Source: Prorocentrum cordatum (lineage: Eukaryota > Sar > Dinophyceae > Prorocentrales > Prorocentraceae). From it: a stretch of DNA of 64,000 bases. Position 1 is the first letter of the stretch, and every line of letters starts with the position of its first letter. The translations under genes were made by a program, and so were the position numbers. A model generated the notes under the pieces. The model ran no database searches, had not been told where the DNA came from, and saw nothing but the letters and a program-made list of their open reading frames with translations. Where the stretch lies: positions 185,072 through 249,071 of the forward strand of contig CAUYUJ010014200.1 in assembly GCA_963575745.1 (NCBI GenBank), written 5' to 3'. Positions 37,001-40,618 of this stretch are shown piece after piece.

Positions 37001-37020
37001 CCATCATCCGCGACTACCAG
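9648..37020 (+). CDS. RING finger-SNF2 (RAD5/SHPRH-like) helicase, six-exon partial gene model
   Basis: Model assembled by eye from six exons: 9648 or 9705-9790, 14104-14173, 24143-24241, 29209-29277, 33921-33968 and 36979-37020. The joined product reads as a C3HC4-type RING (PCGHCFCARCL, then CKACGQPL), then the start of the SNF2 helicase C lobe (FGTKLAVLVERL, ADPTAKCILFVQFDDL, GGIPTAQLK, GSVSQRAAIIRDYQ). Proteins of this layout are DNA-dependent ATPases with E3 ubiquitin ligase activity, working in chromatin remodelling or DNA damage tolerance. Exon junctions are in frame; all but the first are phase 0, and four donors are GC. Introns are 4.3, 10.0, 5.0, 4.6 and 3.0 kb. Missing here: the first RING Cys pair, the N-terminal ATPase lobe, and motifs V-VI with the stop. 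It may be an SNF2/RING part of a DNMT5-like gene, a separate RAD5-like gene, or a decaying copy. Confidence 0.72.
10085..10265. repeat. Dispersed family K, copy 1
   Basis: Contains ACCCTTGCATCCTTCCCC, TTCGGCCCATCCTTAACCAC, CATGGCCCTCCAGGGCCCTG and GATGACTGTACC. Similar text in the same order is at 24620-24790 and 54785-54950. Confidence 0.7.
11225..12645. repeat. Dispersed composite family J, with a GGA tract
   Basis: Two copies of a foldback-like module (GAGAAGGGGCG(T/G)G..CTGCTCAGAAGG to CGCCTTCTGAGAGG(A/G)CCTT) lie at 11225-11430 and, split, at 12240-12640. Between them a GGA tract (11845-11940) is followed by a module with GACGTCTCGGG and GTGACGGACCGTGCGG (11990-12210). The order [GACGTCTCGGG module, then CTTCTGAGAGG module] recurs at 55675-56180. 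Confidence 0.65.
13190..13545 (+). repeat. (GGA)n tract ending in (GA)n
   Basis: Irregular GGA/GAGGAG with GGAGGGA and GGAAGG variants, passing into AGAGAGAGAGAG at 13525-13550. Spurious frames on both strands. Confidence 0.95.
13845..13922 (+). repeat. 15 bp minisatellite, about five copies
   Basis: Unit CGAGGTGGATATCCT, flanked on both sides by the variant CGAGGTGGATGCACC. Confidence 0.93.
14104..14173 (+). CDS. Exon: second half of RING finger
   Basis: After the acceptor GGGAGGGTAG the exon supplies the last Cys-x2-Cys pair (SCKACGQPL), then KEGDLEPLARSLTQ. The first base G completes the Arg codon carried over from the 9.7 kb exon. It stops at CTGACGCAG before GCCAAGG (GC donor), in phase 0. 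A GGA tract starts about 50 bp into the intron. Confidence 0.72.
14890..16186 (-). pseudogene. Non-LTR retrotransposon RNase H domain relic
   Basis: Read on the minus strand, three frames together carry RNase H landmarks. GKVCTDGSC (near 15600) is the catalytic-Asp TDGS start. FGPVGRNLPQSPPSAEHLAV (near 15540-15480) matches the GPVG..LPQ..AAEH block typical of dinoflagellate retroelements. TPGNDVADKCAKLGAQ (near 15110-15060) is the GN..AD..AK end of the domain. Frameshifts separate the blocks, and a TA microsatellite (15262-15392) sits inside the domain. It is not functional. It lies antisense to the host intron, a common arrangement for tolerated insertions. I did not recognise a reverse transcriptase part upstream (above 16186). 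Confidence 0.75.
15262..15392. repeat. (TA)n microsatellite inside the RNase H relic
   Basis: Runs of TATATA and TACATA with GTATAT interruptions. It separates two conserved blocks of the relic. Confidence 0.93.
16790..16912 (+). repeat. (TCC)n tract
   Basis: TCCTCC with CTCTTCG interruptions, about 120 bp. It directly follows a very GC-rich block (16560-16785). Confidence 0.95.
17690..22080 (+). repeat. ~101 bp satellite with a 2 kb higher-order duplication
   Basis: Monomer words: GTCAGACGCGGTGGGGGTCG, GGCGAGAAATTGCAGGGTGG, TGGTCCCAAGAACAGAGTTT and CCAAGGGGTGCGCTGGAGGG. Spacing measured at 18600, 18701, 18800, 18902 and 19004 is 99-102 bp; some units are shortened (18232 to 18296). The block starting at 17692 is repeated from 19588. 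The offset is 1896 bp at first and about 2000 bp after the GGA insertion at 19986-20095, so the insertion post-dates the duplication. The anchor text CCTCGGCATGAGAGTTCTGT, not part of the monomer, opens both copies. Long frames on both strands are spurious. Confidence 0.92.
19986..20096 (+). repeat. (GGA)n insertion inside one copy of the satellite duplication
   Basis: GGGGGGGAGGAGG passing into pure GAGGAG. In the other copy, AACAGAGGTG continues directly into CCGTGCC (near 18083) with no microsatellite. Confidence 0.93.
22154..22311 (+). mobile_element. Introner-like element family A, copy 2
   Basis: 158 bp from GGAGGGGAAAACACACACTG to CCAGGGCCCCTTCA, sharing TTATTTGTGTGTATTTG and GGGGAATCC with the other copies. 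Flanked by CAGATTCA (22146-22153) and CAGATGGA (22312-22319), a partly decayed 8 bp direct repeat (first five bases identical). As in the methyltransferase copy, the repeat starts with CAG, so insertion would supply the acceptor AG. No exon is recognised on either side. Confidence 0.82.
22330..22974. other. Degenerate GGTGGAGGCGTGGTGG-type sequence, then a short CA-rich patch
   Basis: 22330-22690 is GC-rich, with loosely repeated GACCAGGTGGAGGCG and GGAATTGCAGGGTGG words that look like decayed satellite. 22800-22860 holds ACACACAC and GTATGTATGCATACATATG. No gene seen. Confidence 0.45.
22975..23245 (+). repeat. (CT)n-rich tract
   Basis: CTCTCTCTCT with frequent TCTGT, TTTCT and CCCTC interruptions, about 270 bp. 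Gives Ser/Leu and Arg/Glu artefact frames. Confidence 0.95.
23620..23771 (+). mobile_element. Inverted-repeat element family C, copy 1
   Basis: Starts GTAAGAGTGACCTTT, then GGAGTGACCTTTGGTGCG; ends CGCGCACCAAAGG, then TTACTCTTAA, the inverse of the start. About 150 bp. The outermost bases GTAAGAG are a ready-made splice donor. A second left end (GTGAGAGTGACC..GGAGTGACCTTTGGTGCGCG) starts at 40619, at or next to the end of the first methyltransferase exon. A possible coding segment precedes this copy (23440-23619) but matches nothing I know. Confidence 0.75.
23797..23965. repeat. Small inverted repeat sharing text with 31456-31560
   Basis: GGGTCGTGTTCACGC(G/A)GCGGCGCCCGGGA is common to both places. 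Here GGGATGACGATT (23825) and AATCGTCATCCC (23946-23957) are inverted. Confidence 0.6.
24143..24241 (+). CDS. Exon: entry into the helicase C lobe
   Basis: 33 codons between CGCCGCAG and GCGGGG (GC donor), phase 0 on both sides. The stretch GGRFLKRFGTKLAVLVERLQ carries the [Y/F]GTK.......L segment found just before the first helicase C motif in RAD5/SHPRH-type proteins. The (GGA)n tract of the next intron starts within about 5 bp of the donor. Confidence 0.75.
24245..24530 (+). repeat. (GGA)n tract with GCA variants
   Basis: GGAGGA with GGAGCAGGAGG variants from about the middle on. It starts immediately after the exon donor. Confidence 0.96.
24620..24790. repeat. Dispersed family K, copy 2
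   Basis: Carries ACCCTTGCATCCTGGCTTCC, GGGCTTCCAAGGCCCTTGCA and TTGACTGTACCAG, in the same order as copy 1 at 10085. Confidence 0.7.
24903..25053 (+). mobile_element. Introner-like element family B, degenerate copy
   Basis: The left end TTACGGCGGGCCTGTCCCTC, then GTCTGGGGACTAC and TTTTCGCCTAACATCC, follows the family layout. The right end is decayed to CCCCTGTGGGGGACCTAAC. Confidence 0.75.
25240..25680 (+). repeat. (GGA)n tract, about 440 bp, with GCA variants
   Basis: As at 24245, with GAAGAGG and GCAGGAGG interruptions. All frames over it are artefacts. Confidence 0.96.
25907..26066 (-). mobile_element. Introner-like element family B, inverted copy
   Basis: Reads on the minus strand from AAGTCGGGCATGTCCCTGTA (26065 downward), with GGGGACGATTGTGC inside, to CCGGGCATGTCCCCTC on the plus strand at 25911. 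Both ends are intact inverted repeats. Confidence 0.8.
26720..26822 (+). repeat. (TCC)n tract
   Basis: About 100 bp of TCCTCC, with CCCCCTCC at the edges. Confidence 0.95.
27375..28020. repeat. (GGA)n/(GGGA)n tract and (ATC)n tract
   Basis: GGA with GCA variants (27375-27545), then AGGGAGGGAGGG (27546-27585), then GGA to 27608. After about 290 bp without recognisable genes, ATC/ATT triplets run at 27898-28020. Confidence 0.95.
28155..28385. repeat. Dispersed family G, copy
   Basis: Ends with GATGCGGCGCGATCCTCCGA and GCGCCGACCCCACCTG, the complement of the family's left end. Internal CGACGCG/GATGC words replace the usual GATGCATCGCC. Confidence 0.6.
28840..29080. repeat. Repeat module shared with 40.8-41.17 kb and 49.8-49.95 kb
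   Basis: GGTTTCGATGGC and GAAGCGTGACG are shared with 49855-49895. GGTCGTTGAAAGTAGGTAT followed by CAATCTACTT(C/T)AAGCGCC is shared with 41104-41160 and can form a short hairpin. Confidence 0.65.
29209..29277 (+). CDS. Exon: helicase C lobe, first motif
   Basis: 23 codons after GGGCGCAG. TADPTAKCILFVQFDDLKMQ corresponds to the DP.AK.L[VI]F.Q[FW] block of SNF2 family C lobes. It ends GATGCAG before GCCCTG (GC donor), phase 0. The stretch GAGCGGCTGC-type codons of the previous exon join directly (VERLQ then GLRT). A TCC tract begins about 10 bp into the following intron. Confidence 0.8.
29740..30340. repeat. Low-complexity CATACCATAGCATGAC-type sequence
   Basis: AT-richer than its surroundings, built from loosely repeated ATCACA, CATACCA, GCATACC and TATGTCAG(C/G)GC words. 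No coding potential seen. Confidence 0.6.
31616..31738 (+). repeat. 16 bp minisatellite, seven to eight copies
   Basis: Unit TTACTCATACTCAGAC with single-base variants (TTGCTC.., TTTCTCATACACAGAC, CTAATCATACACAGAC). Confidence 0.95.
31745..32470 (+). repeat. 226 bp direct repeat, three copies plus a partial
   Basis: TGTTTGCACGGGCTCG recurs at about 31817, 32043 and 32269, giving a 226 bp period. Each unit holds three GAGGATGTCTC-type words (GGGGATGTCTCAGGC, GAGGATGTCTCGAGCGAGGC, GAGGATGTCTCGATCGG). Copies are over 95% alike, so the triplication looks recent. The 125-codon frame that recurs with it is an artefact. Confidence 0.93.
32475..33115 (+). repeat. 12 bp AGGAGGCCACAG-type repeats around a 53 bp tandem
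   Basis: Degenerate AGGAGGC(C/T)(C/A)CAGGA words fill 32475-32750 and 33025-33110. Between them, five ~53 bp units (32752-33015) carry GTTTTACGTATGCTCCTAT, GGGCCTC(A/T)CCTGG(A/G)GCACGA. Confidence 0.85.
33655..33825 (+). repeat. (GGA)n tract with GAACGGGAG variants
   Basis: Starts as three GGAGGAGGAACGG units, then near-pure GGA. It ends about 95 bp before the next exon. Confidence 0.93.
33921..33968 (+). CDS. Exon: helicase C lobe, 16 codons
   Basis: VGAALREGGIPTAQLK between GGCGCGAG and GCGCCC (GC donor), phase 0 on both sides. This is the segment between the first helicase C motif and the conserved R...I..FQ helix (usual form: v...L...gi....l.G). Codons are GC3-rich. At 48 bp it is tiny, but its content and phase fit both neighbours exactly. 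Confidence 0.72.
33995..34380 (+). repeat. (GGA)n tract with AGCAGG variants
   Basis: GGAGGA interrupted by GAAGGAGCAGG and GAGCAGAATGAGC units. Starts about 25 bp after the exon donor. Confidence 0.95.
35367..35555 (+). repeat. 95 bp direct duplication
   Basis: GCTGAGATAAGGAGCAGTTC (35369) recurs as GCTCAGATAAGGAGCAGTTC (35464). Both are followed by TTCCTCAGGTCCT/TTCTCAGGTCCT and CGCTCCGTTTGCACCA. Confidence 0.9.
36800..36962 (+). mobile_element. Introner-like element family B, complete copy
   Basis: TTAAGTCGGGCGTGTCCCTC at the left, GTAGGGGGACATGCCCGACC at the right (inverted), with AATATTCCAAAATAGTC and GGGGACGCTATTTG inside. It abuts the acceptor region of the last recognised SNF2 exon. 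Confidence 0.88.
36979..37020 (+). CDS. Exon: helicase C lobe, 14 codons
   Basis: GSVSQRAAIIRDYQ after TTGGGCAG, phase 0. It matches the G..s...R...I..FQ helix that follows AQLK in SNF2 C lobes. The coding sense ends at CAG before GAGACG, either a GA donor or an unrecognised continuation. The next block (VLLLSLE..GTNLT) was not found. ACGAACCTGAC at 37632-37642 spells TNLT in one frame, but its context does not fit. Confidence 0.65.
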
Positions 37021-40000
37021 GAGACGCCCCCCCTCCCGGGCGCGGCGCGGCAGCCCGCCGCGAGCGCGCGCGCCCCGCTTGCGGGGAGGGGGGCGGCCCT
37101 CTCTGCAGGAAGAGCGGGGTCCCACACGAGGCCCTCCGCTGCCCCGAGACGTCACGCGCAACGCGTATAGCGTAGCGACACGGAGCTCAACAGGCAGGCT
37201 GAACACGTACGTTTTGAGCACGGACGTCTTGAGCACGGCACGTGTTGCGTCCCAAGACGCGCGTATCAGAGCAGCTAAGACGAGGCCACATGCGGACCCT
37301 GCCCCACCTTTCCACGACTGCATACGGCTTCTTTCTCAGGGGGGGAGGTGGGTTTCAGTTCGCTCGGGACCTCCCGAGGGGAGGGAACCCCATCCTCTTC
37401 CCACGCTCAGAAGTCGTGGGGTGGTGGGGGTAGGGGCCTGCACATGGTCGCCCACTCCAGACGTCTCCCGCCTCCACGAACGAATTTCGGACGGCAGGCA
37501 TTCTGTTGGTGGCCTTCGGCCTCCGATGTGGGGTTCTTGCCGGGCCCCCCCGTGCCGCAACGGAGGCGCTCTGGGGAGCGGGGAGCGGGACCGCCTGGGG
37601 GCCGCGCCGGGAGCTGGCATCGCCTGGCAGCGCACGAACCTGACAACAAAAAAAACAGGGAATGGACGTCCGAGCGATGGCGAGGGAGCACGTGGGAGCC
37701 TGGCGCGTCTGGGGCGCAGCCTCGCGGCAGCCCCCGGGCTTCTGAGTCGCCAGGCTCTGCAGCTGCGGTCGGGCCGAGGCATCCGCTCGGGGTCTGTTCG
37801 GGGAGGGTGCCTTATGATGTGCTTCGCGTCTGTGGCATGTCCTCGCGCACTCCGGGGGAGGGCACCCTCGAGTGATCTCATGGCTTTGGGCGTCTTGGTC
37901 GGCGGAGGGTCTCATGCTTCGGGGAGGCGTAAGACTCGAGTAAGCCGGAACTGGGGATTGCCGATTTTTTTTCGACCAGCGCGCTCTGGGTTTTGACGGT
38001 GCCATTTTCGTGGGATGTCTGCAGCGGGAGCCCTTGTCAAATTTCAGATTTGGTCTCCTCATGTTTATGCTGGCCCCCGCCGGGCCAGGCCGAGTCCCCT
38101 CCGCGCCCCGAGTCCTGCGTCTCCCCGACATGTCCTTGAGGGGTGCTCTTCTGCCCCAGGTCCGGCCGCACGAGGGACGCACCGCAGATTCCGCCCCCCT
38201 GCCCGGCGTGCCCTCGCTGCCTCGGCCCCGGGGCGCGGCCCCTCGGGATCTGCGCGGTGCGCCGGGCCCGCTGCCCCGAAGCTCCTCCGCACAGTGGCGC
38301 CCTGTGTCCACCGGGCAGCGGCCGAGGAGTCCAGACCCCAGGAATGCCAGCCACGCGCAGAGGGGGGAGGGAGGGAGGGGGGAGGGGGCTCCTGAGAAGC
38401 ACCCCTGCTTCTCAGAAGGCGGGGGCCTTCTCCGTGGATGTGAGGCTGGCGCCTTGGAAGGAGCAGCCTCCTTCCAAGGAGCCCTCCCCCCTCCCTCCCT
38501 CCCCTGGTGCGCGCCGCCAATCCAGACCCCATTGATGCTGTGGAGGAGGGCGTGTGGCCCGCCCACGATGACCAGGGGCAACGATAGGGGGGGATGGGCA
38601 CAGGGGGGGACGCATCGACCTCCATTCCGCCAATGGATCGCCGATCGGGCTCTGATAGCTCCACCCCGCCCAGGAGCGTCCGGAGCCACGATCGGGGACG
38701 CATCGCCGATCTATCGCCGATGCATCGCCGATGTCAGATCGATGTTTCCCCACCCTATGCCAGTCCCCCCCTTATCTTGCTCCCTCATATCAGGGGAAGG
38801 CGAAGGCAATGGCGCTTCGCGCTTCGCGGACCGGAACTGGAAAGAAGTGGTGTCCCAGAGCCTCGAAGAGGGCGGGGTGGGCATCCTGCACGCGCGAAGA
38901 CGACCGCGCTTCGTGTTGCGCGGAGCCTGGATGTCCCGAGTCGGTCTGATGGCCGCCCCAATCCGCTGAGGCCCCGAGTCGGCTGTACTCCGGGTGAACT
39001 AGCAGATGGTTTCTGGCAGGGGCCAGGGTCTTCGGGATGTCGAGGTCGTCGGACCACCTCTCACCCGGCGCGTCTTGGGCCCCCGAGAGCACACAAACGG
39101 GTGGCCCGTAGGGTTTGCCCGCTCTCCTTGGCCCAGACCCGGAGCCTGTAGAAGGGGACGTTCCCACCCCGATCCAGACAGAGTCTCGCACGGGGGGTCT
39201 CCGTCGCCCCCCGGACCACCGCGGCCAGCCGCGTCTTGGGAAGTCGGCCGGGCTTGGGGCAAGGAAGGTGTCGCAGGATGGGTTTTGGTCGGCCGTGTGC
39301 TGGGGGGGCACAGCTGCAGTTGCAGCATGCACTGCTGGCGTAGGCGAGGAGGTAGCATACGCCTGCCACGCAGCAGCATCTCACGCTGGCCGGCACATGG
39401 CGCTGACACATCATGGCGGAAGTTGAGAGCACCGAATGCTGACACGCGATGTGGCGCAATGCTGCCGCACGGGTTGCGCAAACGGCCTAGACATGGCGCT
39501 GCAGCACCGGATGCTGATCGCACACATGTCATGTTGGCACACAACGTGCTCACACGAGGCTGCCCGGCACGGCTCGCACGTCGTTATTGTCCACGCGTTG
39601 TTTGCGGCCCGTGTGCCAATGGCATTGCCTTGTGTTCATGTGTGGTGTCGATCGCAGCAAGACCGCATATCTCAGCGTGCAGCCGAGAGCGAATCCATCG
39701 CGCAAAATTGCGCAGCTTAGCACTGTGGCACGGCAGCTGATGTTGATTCCATTGAGTTCCCCCACTTGTCGGTTACCGTCTTTTTGTATTTCCAAATGTT
39801 TGTTGCATTGGCGTTTGGGGGCGGCGGATGGTGTTTCGATGCCACTGATCGTATCTCCCCAGGCCTTCATCACCCCAACAGAGACTCGGCCAGTTACGCT
39901 GGAAACCAGATACATCTTGTCATATCCCGTGACCAAATCAAGGATATAGCTTTTTTGGCCCAGAGCGGCGTTTCAAGCGATGCGCACCTCCTCCGTTGTT

Positions 40001-40076
40001 TCTTCTACGTCCTGCAGACACCTCGCGCACCCTTTTTCATTACGATGCTGCCTCTTATTTGTTAGAAGAGTCGGCA
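37021..40076. other. Spacer between helicase exons and methyltransferase
   Basis: No firm gene. Contains a degenerate relative (37340-37450) of the foldback at 55416, a Cys-rich frame at 38190-38320 that I cannot place, family G (38590-38780) and degenerate GCACACG/CATGGCGCTG words at 39330-39600. Any remaining helicase exons should lie here. Confidence 0.45.
38590..38780. repeat. Dispersed family G, copy
   Basis: GCCGATCTATCGCCGATGCA followed by TCGCCGATGTCAGATCGATG. The latter is also found near 1790-1820 (GGCGATGTATCGC..AGGTCGATGTTTCCCC). Confidence 0.65.
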
Positions 40077-40618
40077 ATGCAGATCACTCAGCCATGTATA
40101 GTTGTGGGTACAGATTGCTCTGGGATGGAAGCACCGCTGCAAGCCCTGCACAACTTGGGCGTGAACGTGCGGCACAGCTTCAGCTCAGACATCAATGCAC
40201 ATGTCCGCAAGACAATTGAAGCGAATTTCCGGCCAGAGATCTTTTATACTGATTTGACTCAGCGATGCAACGAGAACGCCCCAGCTGTGGACTTGTACGT
40301 TGCAGGCTTTCCTTGCCAGCCCTTCTCCCTCGCGGGCCTTATGCAAGGTTTCCGAGATCTGGAGGGGCGCGGACTCGTTTTCTTTTCCATTAGGGAATAC
40401 ATTCGCCAAACGAGGCCCAAAGTCTTCATATTAGAGAACGTGGCCGGCCTCGTGAAGATCAACGGGGGGGACTACTTCAAGGCGATCATCCAGTCGCTCG
40501 AGACAATGGGAGGCTACGTCATCCACCACCAGATACTAGACACGAAGCTGCACGGGATCCCACAGAGCCGGGGCCGCGTCTACATCGTTGGCATATGCAG
40601 TGACATTTTCGGCCACAC
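40077..40618 (+). CDS. DNA methyltransferase exon 1 (motifs I, IV, VI, VIII)
   Basis: About 180 codons with SAM-binding and catalytic motifs. The frame hits TGA at 40620, so a donor must lie just before. Candidates are CACAC before GTGAGAG (40619), which coincides with the left end of a family C element, and TTTTCG before GCCACACG (40613). The second puts the exon in the phase needed by the acceptor at 41606/41607. Confidence 0.9.

Noticed and set aside
37630-37645. TNLT codons as helicase motif V
   Set aside because: The preceding residues do not give the usual SASG, and the following sequence is A-rich noncoding; likely chance.
37355-38689. A 444-codon minus frame
   Set aside because: Arg/Pro/Gly-rich, no recognisable motif, overlaps plus-strand frames of similar length and crosses a repeat relative at 37340-37450.
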